From: Mnemiopsis leidyi
Taxonomy: Eukaryota > Ctenophora > Tentaculata > Lobata > Bolinopsidae
Assembly (NCBI GenBank): GCA_000226015.1
Contig: JH152687.1
Location: forward strand, 149,115-213,114
Length of the DNA: 64,000 nt
Reading direction: 5' to 3'
Each line of letters starts with the position of its first letter. The stretch's first letter is position 1. The notes under the pieces are model-generated. The model was not told the DNA's origin. It saw only the letters and a list, made by a program, of their open reading frames with translations, and searched no databases. The position numbers and the translations under genes are program-made. Shown here piece after piece: positions 21,763-33,982 of the stretch.

Positions 21763-24311
21763 CTAATGTCTTCTACGTCTGCCCGGAGAACGGGATCTGT
21801 GTCGTCTTCTCCCCCCACCCTTGATATGCCGTCCCTTTCCGAAGTGCTCCAGTCCGAGACGACTACGGACCTCCTTGGAACAAGCTTTAACGTGGAGAAA
21901 GTTGCAGTATCCTCCTCTGGTACACTCTGATGTTTCGTGCTGTCGGCAACAAGCCTCTCTGTGAAGGATAGCGTGTTTAATGTCGTGTTTAATGAGGCGA
22001 TGACAAGATGAAATATCTTTAATTTGTTGGCCAATAGTCTTTCACCACTTCTCTGCTATATAGCTCAAATTGTCGTCACGAGATTTTAAAAATTTGTCGG
22101 GTATCTGTTGATACAGCAACTCATTTGAGGAATATGTGTATTGGAGATAAATCCAACTTGATAGGTCGTTAAGAAAAATAGTTGACACAAATTGCATTCG
22201 ATTCATTGTAAGTTGATAACCTACTGTCGCGGCCATCACGCGCTCTCACGCATTTCTGGCCTGGCGAAAGAAATTCTAGACGCGAGTCGCCCGTTAATCG
22301 ATCCACTGTGACAGACGCTATATAGCCGATGAGCACAGATGCTAAATAGCAGATGTGAACAGATGCTAAATAGCCCATGTAAACAGACGCTATATGGCCG
22401 ATGATGTAGCTACATGTAGAATTATAGCCGATGATGTAGCTACATGTAGCTGATGATGAGTTTACCTGAAGTCTGTGACGGGTGAGAGTTCTGCGTAGAT
22501 AGGAGCTCCATTAAACCATCTGTTGTTGAGATCGTCAACACATTTGGAGGCGTCGTCTTCCGACTTGAACATCACGTATATGTTCCCTGGAGGGGTCGGT
22601 CAGAGTAACTACACCGCTCGGCAAGATTTGGAAATGTCCGGGGCAAGACTTGGGAATGTCCGGCGAAAGACTTGGGAATGTCAGCGGAAAGACTTGGGAA
22701 TGTCCGGGGAAAGACTTGGAAATTACCGGGGAAAGACTTGGAAATGTCCGGGGAAAGACTTGGGAATACCCGGGACAAGACTAAGGAATGTCCGGGGCAA
22801 GACTTGGGAATGTCTGGACGTCAGAGAAAACTTGGGAATTTCCGGGGAAAGACTTTGGAATGTCCAGGGTAGACTTTTGAATGTCAGGTGCAAGCGAGGG
22901 GAAAGGTTGGGGCATCGTCTTGGAAAAGGTTGGAAATAATCTGGGAGTGGGCGTCATTCGTGCTCGTTCTATCCCTATCCACTATAACTGATTAGGGGAT
23001 GATGACGGCGACATGAACTTTGACCCACTGACCCAGTCAATACAAGTCATCTCTAGGAGTTTCAGTTAAAAAACTCCTTTACCGATTAGATGATCTCCCA
23101 GATTTTCACAGACGTTAAGTTCCTCGATAGCTCCGTACTTGTCTTCTAATTCCACGTAAACATCTTCAAAGAACTCGTCAAAATGCTGCTGTAAGAACTC
23201 CTGAAAAATAGAAATATATATCACAGCGCAGTTCATTGAACTAAATCCTTCCTATCCTTCCATTTATATTTACATGATCAATAAAAGCTTGACTCAAACA
23301 GCAATTGCACGAAATAACTGAGGTTTATTCCGCAGTAATACTAAAAAAAACTGGCAGTCTCCGAGAAGACAGCCACAATGTGGAACAGTTTCAGGTAATG
23401 TGGAGCAGGGGGAGTATAAAATGTGGAACAGTTTCAGGTAATGTGGAGCAGGGGGAGTATAAAATGTGGAACAGTTTCAGGTAATGTGGAGCAGGGGGAG
23501 TATAAAATGTGGAACAGTTTCAGGTAATGTGGAGCAGGGGGAGTATAAAATGTGGAACAGTTTCAGGTAATGTGGAGCAGGGGGAGTATAAAATGTGGAA
23601 CAGTTTCAGGTAATGTGGAGCAGGGGGAGTATAAAATGTGGAACAGTTTCAGGTAATGTGGAGCAGGGGGAGTATAAAATGTGGAACAGTTTCAGGTAAT
23701 GTGGAGCAGGGGGAGTATACAATGTGGAACAGTTTCAGGTAATGTGGAGCAGGGGGAGTATACCTCGGTATATCCACTGTTGTTCTTGAGTTCGGGATTC
23801 AGGGAGAAGTTAGCAGGACAGTGGTACATGTGGTTAAGCAGGACTGTCTGACTGTAGGTCGGTCTGTTGTGCTGCCGCGAACATCTGCAAAGTAAGCGTA
23901 AGATAGTGGCAAAGTGGGTGTAAAGGCTTGAGAAAGTACCAGAATGACAGTACCTATATCTTGTAATTATAACTATTATCGTGGGTTGAGCCCGATTTCC
24001 GCTAGGAATCGGGCTAAACCGGCGTTGAACTGTTTTTGAGATCGTGAATATTAAAAGATATAATTGAGAACAGAAACTCCCCATAAATATCGTTCTCCAT
24101 TGGAACTTGGATAATGCCTATAAGTCGTGAGCTAGGAGTTATCTGAAATCGTTGAATTGATCAAACAAGTAGTTGAAAGTCTGGAACCTATGATGAATAT
24201 GATTGACAAGCTATACCTCTCCCCGTGAGTGCAAGCTCCAGTTTTGAAGTAAAACGGACAGTTCACTCGGTCTTTTTCTGTCCCGAAAATGGAGGCCAGA
24301 AATTCTGCCAT
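21763..24311 (-). CDS. U2AF1: U2AF1, small subunit of the U2 snRNP auxiliary factor
   Basis: Reads the AG of 3' splice sites, partnering U2AF2. Five exons with matching phases: 24217-24311 (start [20 protein letters not shown]), 23764-23884, 23083-23200, 22466-22586 and 21763-21958, giving 216 residues versus about 240 in vertebrates. Zinc finger 1 is [20 protein letters not shown]. The central U2AF-homology RRM runs through [20 protein letters not shown] and [20 protein letters not shown]. Zinc finger 2 is [21 protein letters not shown] short RS tail ([13 protein letters not shown]) ends the protein. All zinc ligands and the finger 1 Ser of the CSR motif are present. The region between zinc finger 1 and the RRM is more diverged than in most animals. 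Introns 2 and 3 hold minisatellites, the first starting exactly at the donor of exon 2. Confidence 0.95.
22207..22295 (-). repeat. SINE-like element copy, ~90 bp
   Basis: Same family as 39731-39820. In U2AF1 intron 4. On the plus strand it begins TGTAAGTTGATAACCTACTG and ends GTCGCCCGTT. Flanks show an imperfect direct repeat (TCGATTCATTG before, TCGATCCACTG after) consistent with an old target-site duplication. Confidence 0.75.
22622..22905. repeat. ~22-bp minisatellite in U2AF1 intron 3
   Basis: About 12 degenerate units built around AAGACTTGGGAATGTCCGGG. It ends about 35 bp before the acceptor of exon 22466-22586. Long open frames across it on both strands come from the repeat. Confidence 0.85.
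23378..23763. repeat. 43-bp minisatellite, about 9 copies, abutting a U2AF1 splice donor
   Basis: Plus-strand unit starts ATGTGGAACAGTTTCAGGTA and continues AATGTGGAGCAGGGGGAGTA then TAA. Copies are nearly identical, so the array is young. On the coding strand the first unit begins at the exact exon 2 donor (GAG then GTATACTCCCCC). The first two units keep GTATAC; later ones have TTATAC. Confidence 0.95.
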
Positions 24312-24631
24312 GTCTGTGACTGAAAGATATTACAGATTACTGTTTAACAGATTATGAAAGAATGTTTCAGTCTGCAATTAATTCTTTATGTATTGGGTTA
24401 CGTCAGAGCTTCAACGATACAGATAGGACACAAACAAAATGTGCTATAATTAATACAAAATACTTTATTTCAAAAAAACCTCGAATTAATAGTTTTTAGC
24501 GTCAATCTAAGTCAATTCTGAATTCAAAACATACAAAAATTCTAAATTTACATCAATTTATCGTGCAAATTTCGTCCTCAAGATATTAACATAATTTCAT
24601 ATAACATATTTTTAAAAACAAAACTCAGATT

Positions 24632-24778
24632 TATGGCACATTGCACATCTCAATAATCCATTAAAGCCTGATTGCCAAAGTGAATAAGCGTAAAAATGGA
24701 ATTTATGGCACATTGCACATCTCAATAATCCATTAAAGCCTGATTGCCAAAGTGAATAAGCGGAAAAAATGGAATTAA
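24632..24778. repeat. Two-copy direct repeat of ~73 bp
   Basis: A block starting TTTATGGCACATTGCACATC and ending AGTGAATAAGCG.. occurs twice in tandem between U2AF1 and the PEX3 stop codon, with only one or two differences. Confidence 0.9.
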
Positions 24779-24796
24779 ATCCACAGAAACAACAAA

Positions 24797-26115
24797 TCAT
24801 GTTGCAGTGAGGCCCTCATACAGATTGCAACAAAGAACTTTCAATACTCCACAATCCAGAATGTGGGATATGAACTCCTCCTTTTCCGTTGATAATATCC
24901 TGACGGGTATCTTGTTGAGAGGGGAGAGCAGTTTGGCTAGAATAACCGAATCTTGCTGGACTATTTTTGATAACTGCTTGCAGTAGAAATCTTGGGCATG
25001 AGCTACACATGAGTGGTAGGTATTACTGAGGATAAAAGCTGTTTAATTATGCAAGCTGGGGAACACAAAAAGAAAAGTATAAATCGAGTTATTCTACTTA
25101 AGAATTTTGGCAATGAAAAAACCGGGAGTCTACAATAGTCTACAATAGTCTACAATAGTCTACATTAGTCTACAATCTTACCTATAATCCTGACTTTCCA
25201 AAACATCCAATGTAACAAGAATGACCTCCTTAAGTTGACTATCCATGATATCATCTCCCAAATCTACTCTACACAGATTCAATAGGTCCATTTCCTGTGT
25301 GACACTCACATTATCAAGCAACACTCTCAAATCTCCGAAATTAACCAAACTGTCCAGTTTGAACTCTTTGAAAACCCTGTCTACTTCACCTTCACATATG
25401 TTTAGTATTTCAGGTACTGAGTGTTCAAGAAGGAGGGTTATTTTTGACAAATAAGATTTTGTGGTAGCGTTCACAGAGACACTGTCACCACCGCTAGACA
25501 TGGATTGGAGAATCTTAGCTTTGACGACGGTCAACTGGACGGAAAGAAAAAGACAGAGAAGAGTGGATGAGTATAGAGAGAGGAGGAGTTTCGTGAGAAC
25601 CTGCCTCCGGAGCAGTTCCCAGCCGTCTACTTTGGAAACAGAACCGTCCTTGAGGTTCCTTAATGTCTGTTCTGTGTCACATAGAGTGGAGATTCTCTGA
25701 TTTAGCTTCTCAAAATATCTGAAAATGATTAACTTTCAAATAACTTGGTATTCTATAATTTTTACTTTCAATCCCGTATCGTGGTATTAATCCCTTATCG
25801 TGGTATCATGTGTATTGATTCAAATAGTCTCGGAAATTGTCACTGCTTTAGTTAAGATTGAGCTAAGATTGATTAAAACTATTAAACAAAAGTCAAAACC
25901 CACCCGTTAAGAGTAGTAGCCATGTTGTGATAATGCTGAAGATAATGTTGTTCTAAGTGCGAGTTCCTCAGTAGCAGCTCCATGTGTTCTTGTTGCCAGG
26001 ATGCCAACTTCCGTTTACACGCGTATCCCATAGCAACAACGCTTGAGGTTACCACCCCACTCGTCACAAGCCCTTTTTTGTAGCGGCTCAGCGTCTTCCT
26101 GCACCAGTCCAACAT
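24797..26115 (-). CDS. PEX3: PEX3, peroxisomal membrane biogenesis factor
   Basis: Docks the PEX19-cargo complex at the peroxisomal membrane. Three exons with matching phases: 25904-26115, 25182-25718 and 24797-25025, giving 325 residues (about 370 in vertebrates). The N-terminus has the family pattern: a short basic stretch (WCRKTLSRYKKG), a hydrophobic anchor (LVTSGVVTSSVVAMGYACK), then a long helix with HYLQHYHNMATTLNG (family: FESNQRTCNMTVLSM). Exon 2 includes GWELLRRQVLTKLLLSLYSS matching the WEDLKIISFTR region, and a leucine-rich helix with VQLTVVKAKIL. Exon 3 gives the helical C-terminus. Divergent but consistent along its whole length. Intron 2 opens with a 10-bp tandem repeat. Confidence 0.85.
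25126..25178. repeat. 10-bp tandem repeat next to the PEX3 intron 2 donor
   Basis: Five copies of AGTCTACAAT (one variant with CATT), starting three to five bases inside the intron from the donor (TATAG then GTAAG) on the coding strand. Confidence 0.9.
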
Positions 26116-26547
26116 TGCTAAGGTTTATCATTAACTTGCACGTTAACTGGTTTAGTGGTTTTCAGGCTATGTGTTGAAAAAGATTGTAAATGAGCAAAAC
26201 AAATCGTAAGAGATATTGGTATCCGTAAGTGAAAAACATCATTAAAAAATGTCAAAAATATTAACATCACACTCAATTCATTTACAATAATAGAGCCAAA
26301 AATCTGAAAAAAAATCACATAACATTTAAACAACAGTACTGTCTCAACCTTCATCTGAATGCATCGATCCACCATTAATCATTTAATTTTCACAACGGCA
26401 CAACAGGTTCCAGTGTTTCACAACAAACAACAGCAGAACAATCTGTAAGCTCCCTCCCCTTATCTGTTATACATTGTATAAACAACCCCATTCAATCACA
26501 ACTACAATCACTACAAAGCTCTGACATCAATAGAAATATCGCGAACA

Positions 26548-27367
26548 TCATCCCGGTCCATGTTTCTCCAGATATATCCGAAACTGCTCGATATCATTGT
26601 CGAAAAGCCGGTCAATGAGACGTTTCTCCTCCTCGATGCTACTCATAAACTCATCCCAGTCAGGATCGTGACCTGGGCTTGGTGGTCTGGAGTAGGCAGT
26701 GTCTGTCTCCATGGGAACGTCAATACTGTCCGGCAGGATCAGGTCACATAACTGGGAGTTGGAATTCTTGAAGAGAATCATAGTAGAGCTATAAATAGCA
26801 TTGAATGGTCGTAGAATTAAGAAATTTTAAGGCGAGAAAAGGATAGTTACGTTACTGAAATCATCATACACTTATATCAAGCATATTACACGTAAGATTT
26901 GTGCTGTAATGTGGAGGCGCATAATTTTAAAAAAACACCTTAAACGGATCAGACCTCGGTCAGCTCCAGAACCTTCTTATCAAGCTTGGCAATGTTAGTA
27001 TCGGCCGTTTCTGCAGCAGCTGGTAGAGTTTCTCCGCAGTGTTTCTCCAGAATCTGCTGGCATTCCTCCAACTTCAACTTCTCGGTTCCTTTCCTTTTGT
27101 TTTGAAATTCTTCGATAAAGTATCGCGCTTCACCTGGGTAATGACGAACTATACAATAAACAGTTCGATCAGTTTATTGTCGCGGTTATAACCTATATTC
27201 TTTTAAAACTGAAGTTCGCACAGCAGTTGGTACTCATCTAAAAGTAATGATTTATTTATCTTAAGGTACGATCGTATACCTTGTATAACAGCTCGATGAT
27301 CAAATAGTCGACTGAAAGAAGCCAAACCAGCTTTAAGAGCACCTAAACCCCCATCATCTTTTGACAT
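26548..27367 (-). CDS. BLOC1S5: BLOC1S5 (Muted)-like subunit of BLOC-1
   Basis: BLOC-1 acts in cargo sorting from endosomes to lysosome-related organelles. Exons 27280-27367, 26955-27133 and 26548-26766 join in phase. The family signature is clear at the first junction: LFDHRAVIQ then GEARYFIEEFQNKR (vertebrate LLDHRPVIQGETRYFVKEFEEKR). A coiled-coil region follows (KLKLEECQQILEKHCGE). Exon 3 supplies a C-terminal helix (DWDEFMSSIEEEKRLIDRLF) resembling the WDNFM segment of the family. Without exon 3 the frame would stop just after exon 2 (TGA at 26949-26951), so exon 3 could be a separate small gene; phase agreement favours joining it. Confidence 0.75.
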
Positions 27368-27693
27368 GCTGCAAAATGAATAAAAAGTAGATGCAACAAC
27401 AGATTGCCAATCTCAAATCTCGGACAAAAAATGTTTTTTGAAATTCAAATTGAATCCCTAAGATCGAAATAGGGAAGCTAACTATAAAAATCATTCAGTT
27501 ATATCATTAGAGTGCTTATTACTCTAGTTTTTAAGTTTAACAATAAAACTTTAATGTTATTAATAGAAAATCTGAGTATATACATACAAATAAGTGATGA
27601 TAAATATTGGAAATATTTAATAAATGTTTAATACAAAGAAAATTAAAAACTTATCACGACTTAATAAATTATAGTGGCAAACATTTATTTTAC

Positions 27694-30153
27694 TCAACAT
27701 TTAATTAAATCTAAATTATTATTTACAGAGTTAATTACAGAGTCCAGATATGAACTGTCATTTTCATTTTTTATGTTACTGGCAGTTATCTTCATTTCGA
27801 ATCCCGGGCCATAGTCTGTAAAATATTTATGATCTGGTATCTCTTCATTTGATAAGTCTGTATGTAGCAAATCAGCTGAAAATATTGTAATTAGACCTAC
27901 TAGTTACATTCATGTTGGACCCGGAAGATCTGGTGAAACTTCTAACCAAGACTAGCTGAAAACCGCCTAAATAAGCTCCTTCAAGGTAGTAGGTGCACTT
28001 TCAAAATTGTTGATAGACATTCTAAATCATACACAAAATTTGAAAGACTCTTGGACTAGTCGTAGTATTAGGGTACAAGAAAAACCGGTTATCGTAGTCC
28101 AAGTTCTAGCAACGTTGGGGTGGTTGTATCCTCCTCCACCGAGCAGGAGAGTCGGCCGGTTATAAGACACCACTTTTGACACCACTCTAGACAGACCACT
28201 TGCAGTGTAACTAAACGCCTGTTGAGATGCTTAGTCGAACCTAACTCTCTAATTAATTGTAATATTCAACTGAGGCAGAGATTTACAAAACAGACAAATC
28301 ATAGAAAAAGAGCTGAAAATTTCACCCTTAGTTATTTTAAACCTCAAGCGTTATCATTATTGTTTTAAAACCGGTAAAGTTAACTTAGACGTTTACCTGT
28401 TTTAAAACCGGTAAAGTTAACTTAGACGTATACCTGTTTTAAAACCGGTAAAGTTAACTTAGACGAGTACCTGTTTGAGAACCGGTAGAGTTAACTTAGA
28501 CGAGTACCTGTTTTAGAACCGGTAAAGTTAACTTAGAGTGTACCTGGTGAGGATCCCCCGACACCCCGTCCGCTCCACACTGACACACAACAGCCTCCGG
28601 TTTGAAACGTTCCACTACAGTGTCTAACGTTTCATCTGTCACCTGTCGGCATTTCTTACAATATCAACTTTTATTTTGCCTGAATATCTGATGACTGGCG
28701 TCTTGCAGTTGTATTGATGGTTTACCCTTGTTGGCTAGATGAACAAAACACACACGTACCCTAGTAAGTGTCGTATCATCTGCACCGTTCCTAAGCGGTA
28801 TGTTAACTGAGTAGCCCCTCCCTTTACCCTCCCCGATACTGTCCACTCCACCACCTCCACGGATAGAACCCAGTCTCGTACTTGTGTACAGAGTAGGTCA
28901 ACACAGCGGAACTCTGGTAGAACGCAGTTTCCACTCCGTTACCGTGATGTAGATCTAGATCTATGTACAGGACTCTGCGGGGGGTTAGAGTTAGACCAAA
29001 GTTAGAGTTAGACCAAAGTTAGAGAGTTAATGGTAGAGCTAAAGATAGAGTTAGAGTCATGTAAATTACACGCCCAAAAACACTACTTTCAAAATGTACA
29101 CGCTGCCCAAACTAAACCTCCATACCTTGAAAAGTAGTTCCGTAGTTGACGTATCGCTAGAACGCAGTCGTTTACATAACAGAATCCCTCAGCTTTTTCG
29201 GGCTGCCCATGGTGCCATCCACCAAACCAGTTTATAACGACCTAGAGAAGAAATGGTTGAACATTATCGTATGGGCTTTAGTGAAAACATTGGCTTAGTT
29301 TAAATATTGATCAAAATATGTGTGATTGATACTACGAAATCTATATCCTTATTGAAGATTTGTATCGGTTCACCGCTTCCCGCTTCGTCTATTGTAGTAC
29401 GAATTCTACAAAGATCACAAATAAAACCTGCGTGAAGCGGGTGCGTACAAGAAACAAACAAACTGTTCGCGCGTCACGACTTCCATGAAACGAAGACCCT
29501 TTCAGCTATCCGTACTTACACGGTTACACAAGAACAAATCTTACACGCATATTACCTGGTAATAACCCTGTCCTAGTTCTTCTGCTGCGGTTATTGAAGC
29601 TCCACCAATAGCACAAACCGTTCTAAACATCTTGGGGAATGGTGGACAATCAAACTCTGAATAAGGAAGTTCTTTGGGAAAACAAAATTTCTTATTCGTG
29701 TGAAAATAAGAGCAGCCTAAAATCACTAAAGCTTAATTCTATTAACAGCTACTATTATGACACTTAAGTTCATTTAACTTACCTAGTCCGAATTGTCGCA
29801 ACTTCTCGTCGTCCTCTGTGTCTTCAGAGTAATTCTCCAAGGTACTGATGTAGTCTTTAGAATGGAACTCTGTCAACTGAAGACTGAAAATGACCAACAA
29901 TTATCGTCAACAGAGCAAGGAATATCATATAATGATGGTAAGAGTCTTGGTTTGAATATAATCAAATTCTGAATGTTAAAAAGTACTGGAGCTATATTTA
30001 CCCACTGATGTTGTTCGGTTCAATAATCTCCAAATTGTCTGTCAGTTGAAACGATTCAATCAAGTCTGCTACCATATCAGAACGATTGGTTATCTTTGGT
30101 ATAAGAGATGTTAAGCTTATCAACTCATCTGAAGCCACATAGCCTATAACCAT
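27694..30153 (-). CDS. HDAC8: HDAC8, class I zinc-dependent lysine deacetylase
   Basis: Removes acetyl groups from lysines (SMC3 is a known HDAC8 substrate in animals). Eight exons: 30002-30153, 29783-29883, 29556-29716, 29126-29241, 28760-28974, 28544-28642, 28086-28218 and 27694-27875, about 385 residues (human 377). HDAC8-like features: [31 protein letters not shown] (charge-relay His pair), [16 protein letters not shown] (Zn ligands Asp and His), [12 protein letters not shown] (third Zn ligand), [14 protein letters not shown] (catalytic Tyr) and [19 protein letters not shown]. Exon 28760-28974 has one extra base near 28860 (GGGTTCTATCC then GTGGAGG): 215 nt where phase requires 214, and the frame changes between GFYP and [13 protein letters not shown]. 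All catalytic residues are present otherwise, so I favour an assembly error over a pseudogene. Intron 6 opens with a minisatellite. Confidence 0.93.
28362..28544. repeat. 37-bp minisatellite, 5 copies, each re-creating a splice donor
   Basis: Plus-strand unit starts ACCTGTTTTAAAACCGGTAA and continues AGTTAACTTAGACGAGT. On the coding strand HDAC8 exon 6 ends CAG and intron 6 begins GTACAC; the next units each contain ACAG followed by GTAC, GTAC, GTAT and GTAA at 37-bp spacing, making a ladder of CAG/GTA donor look-alikes. Confidence 0.95.
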
Positions 30154-30594
30154 TTCTAGGGAGAAGTTATCAAGAAATAATGAAATACATTATCAAATAA
30201 TGAATACATTATCAAATCATGATAAATCATTACATATCAGATGTAAACTGTGAAATTTTTTGTGAGATTTAAACTTTAGACAAATTGAAGTTTTCTTATG
30301 TAGAAAAGAACAGTCAAACCACTTAAATTTAGTGTATCTAGAAGCTTATTTTGTATTGCTAAATAAATAAAACTGGTTCAGAAACTTAACATCTGCGAGA
30401 TAAAATTTCATATTTGTCAGCAAATTAGCTTATTACAAAAAATGAGACATGCCTGCGCCTCAAGGTATTTTAATACAGTTTATGCCAATTTGAGTGACTG
30501 GAATGGACAAAATGCATTTGTGAGATATGGCATATGCAAGTCCGTCAATTCAAATTTAAACAAATATAAAAATTTCAATAATATAAAAATCACT

Positions 30595-33500
30595 TCAATC
30601 ACTAAAAACATCAGGCAGACTTCCATCAGAATCTGGGTCCTGACTTATAATTGCTGGCTTGGTAAAACTAACAGAGCTCATACTATCTGCAGTTGAAATC
30701 TCTGTAGGCAAAATTGTCAAGACAGTCTGATGTGAGTCACTTTCGCTGATTTCAACGTTAACTGATACTACTTTTTCATTTTCAATTGCTGGACTGTTCT
30801 CCACGATTTTCACTGATTTCACAGGGCTCATCCCGAGTTTCACTTTCGAATCTTCTGGAACTTTGGCAACTGCCTGCTGAATACCCTTTAAAATATTCGA
30901 GAACAAGGAGGGTTTAGAGGTGGGAGGAGGTGAAGCAATAAGGTCTTCCTGAGAATGTTGTTCCTCAAGGATATCACGCTCTGTTATCTCATCATCTGTA
31001 TCCATCTGTTTAATTGTAGTGTCTGATCTGTCGGCTGAGAGATTCAAATCACTCTCTCTAGCCTGCTCTGATTTTGTTTCTGTCGCTTCTTTTCGCTTTT
31101 TCTGTTGCATTAAATCATACTGAAGTTCGAAAATGTTCTTTCGTTTTTGGGATTTACCACCATCAGAATCTGACACTTTTTGGGGAATTTCTGATTTTTT
31201 AATTTCCAACACGGGCACTGCTGCTGTCAAAGATTCACAGTTCTCACAAACAAAACTGCCAGATTCATATGTACCACTTGTACAATGCAGATGAAAATGT
31301 TTTTTACAGAAGTCACAGAACAATTTTTGGCTGCAATCTTCGTTTGAGCACATGCTGCATCTCGTCTCATGAGACTTACGGAAAGAGTCAATAGCTACAA
31401 CATTCTCCACAGTCTGCTTCTTGGGAGAATCTGGTGACTTTTCAGGTTGGGCCTTTTCTTTTGGACCCTGTTCACATTTAAAATGATCTGGTTTCTTTAC
31501 AGACCTTCCATATTTGGTAGACTTGACTTCTGAATTTTTTTCATCTTTGTCTTCTTTAGCTACAGTGGAATTGGATTTTCTGTTTTCTTTGTCATTAAGG
31601 ATGGAAGCATTCGGTTTAGAACTAGTACATTCAGTACAAAACCAAGCCCATCTCTTACTGACTTTAGGATTTCTGGTAACTGGGGGATCAAGACAGCCAA
31701 AGTGGAACCAGTTGTGACAATCATCACAATCTACCATCGTTTCAGGAGCTTGAGCATGCTTGCATGTGTGACAAAACTTTAGACCCAACTTTTTCTTGAT
31801 AACATGCGCTTTAATACGAATGTTCTGCTTTTGCATCAAGCAATCAGGAATGTCATACTCTGTAGGTTCAACTAATGACAAAAATTTCCAGATTGCAACT
31901 GCTTGTTTCCTAATCTTCTCATATCTTTTGGATAGCTTGGGGACTTGCAGTTGCAGGTCATGTATCTCTGCTTGCAACTTTTGTTCTTCTTCCCTTAGAT
32001 TCATGAGATTTTTGTAGTGATATGTAGACCTTGCAGCTGTTTCTCTAAGTTGTTTCTGTCTAGCTTCATACTGTTTAGAAAAATCTACTGAGATATCTGG
32101 TTTTATCAGTTTAATTGGCCTGTCAGCATAATCAGCATCCTCAACAATGGTAACATGAGTGTTCAAGCCAAACAACTCAGCTTTCTTGGTGAGTTTGGAA
32201 AACGCTGAAATTGATCCAAACAGTGCACGAGGATGTTTCTCTGTCATAATTGCTGGAACAACCGTTTTTCTTCTGCTTACTAAATATTCTTTCCTTTTCT
32301 GTTCTAACAGAAGGCTTGCATTCTCATCCATTTTCTCATTTAATGAGGCCTTAAGATGTTCCATGAGCAAGTTGTAAGCTTTCTTCTTAGGTCTTGCTAG
32401 ATCTTTATCCACATGAATTTTGCAATGAGTGAAGAAAGGGTTAGCTTTAATGTCTTCATTTTCATTACTATTTTCCATTAAAAAGCCAAGCTTTTGTGCA
32501 CATGTAATGTGGAAGTTTGATTTACACAATCCAGCATCACACTCAACAACAAGTCCAGAATAAGCAAACCGATCATCCTCACAGAGATCGCATTTCTTGT
32601 AACCAAATTTCGAAGGTGGAATATCTGTTGTAATGATGGGCTCTAACTTGCTGGTGTCACCAAATCCTATCCCCTCAGAATAGAGAGCACATACCATATG
32701 AGCCCACTTGCCAGAGTCAGTACATTTCATTACCCCTTCCTTATTAGGACACAGTTCACAATGCTGAGAGCTATCAACGTTAGCAATGCAAGGCTCACAA
32801 AACCAACTCATATCCAGTTCATCATTGTCAGGATCACTAGGGGGTGCTCCATAGCAACCTTCGTGGACAGTAATACCACAGTTATCACACTCTAAAATAT
32901 TGTCTTCTTCAGGTCCTGTCATACATACACAGCAGATACTTATTTCGAGAGCTTCAGAATGAGAAAGGGTAGAAACTTTTGATTTAGGCTCTTTCGGCAG
33001 CTTGGGTTTCGATTTTTTCATGCTTAACTCTTTTTCGTCAATCATGGGGACATTGCTTAGATCAACTTGTTCCTCACCTTCTTCCTGAGCTATTTGTTCA
33101 GCGACATCTTCTTGTTTTGCTTGCCATTCTTCATCTTCTGAACTTGATTCACTAGACATGTCTTTAGCTTTCTCTGAAAGCTCATTTTTGAATTGTATTA
33201 CTTTTATTTGCCTTTTTCCTGCTCCTCGAGGTATAAACAAGAAGGGCATGTCCTCCTTTGTAATATTGATTGGTTCGGCATTTTCTTCAGTTTCTTCTTC
33301 AAAACTTTTCATCTCCACATTAGTATCATATAGTTCTTTATTGTTTGATGTGTCACTTTGGCTGTCATCCTCATCATCATCAGTGTCCTGATTGTCACTG
33401 TTATCATCGTCACTCTCATTACTACTACTTACTCTCTTTATCACTATCGTTGCTATCTGCTGCCTCACGCTCACCCTCTTCTCCTTCCCCGTCCCAATCT

Positions 33501-33982
33501 TTGTCCTCATTATCTTCTGAACTAGCGTCGCTATCAACAAATTTAACAACTTTACTCTTGTCTTCGACAGGTCTTATAGTCCGTTTAGGCCGTCTCTTAA
33601 GAGCAGGCAAGTCAAGGTCATCCTCTACATTTTTAATTTTGTCTACACTCATATTTTCATCTTGCATTGCATTATCCTCAACACTACCCATTTCATTTTC
33701 ATCAGCAGATTTACCTAATTCACTATTTTCTTTATGTCTATTAGTTTGATGATTTGTTTCTTTTTGTCTATCTCCCTCCCCAACTGCCTCAGAATCTTCA
33801 ATGACATGGTGAATTGTACATTCGGTCACATTTTCTGGATTATCTCGGGTAGATTTTCCATCCTCAAAGCCAAACCCCTCATCTGATGATGATGAAGACG
33901 ATTTGGCATATCCTACTATGTTGCTGATGGTGGTGGGCTGATTTATTGCCGGCAATTCATTGCTTTCATGATTTTCATTCAT
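30595..33982 (-). CDS. PHF14: PHF14-like PHD-finger chromatin reader, intronless, one frameshift
   Basis: Nuclear histone-binding protein. Two overlapping frames: 33425-33982 (acidic, Ser-rich N-terminus) and 30595 to about 33430 (remainder). Domain order after the acidic region: PHD1 (ICCVCMTGPEEDNILECDNC, CYGAPPSDPD); a zinc knuckle plus extended PHD (HCELCPNKEGVMKCTDSGKW, AHMVCALY, CDLCEDDRFAYSGLVVECDA); a coiled coil (NLREEEQKLQAEIHDLQLQV); PHD (CHTCKHAQAPETMVDCDDC, GCLDPPVTRNPK); and a C-terminal PHD (CSMCSNEDCSQKLFCDFCKK). This is the PHF14 architecture. The frames meet in a repetitive GAGAGTAAGTAGTAGTAATG stretch near 33425: removing one base rejoins them, so a one-base indel is the simplest reading, though GTAAGT there could also be read as a donor. 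About 3.4 kb with no intron, in contrast with its neighbours, suggests a retrocopy origin. Confidence 0.88.

Noticed and set aside
22523-22939. 138-codon plus-strand frame rich in GKTWE repeats
   Set aside because: Produced by the 22-bp minisatellite in a U2AF1 intron.
33345-33749. 134-codon plus-strand Ser/Leu-rich frame
   Set aside because: Antisense shadow of the acidic, serine-rich N-terminus of PHF14.
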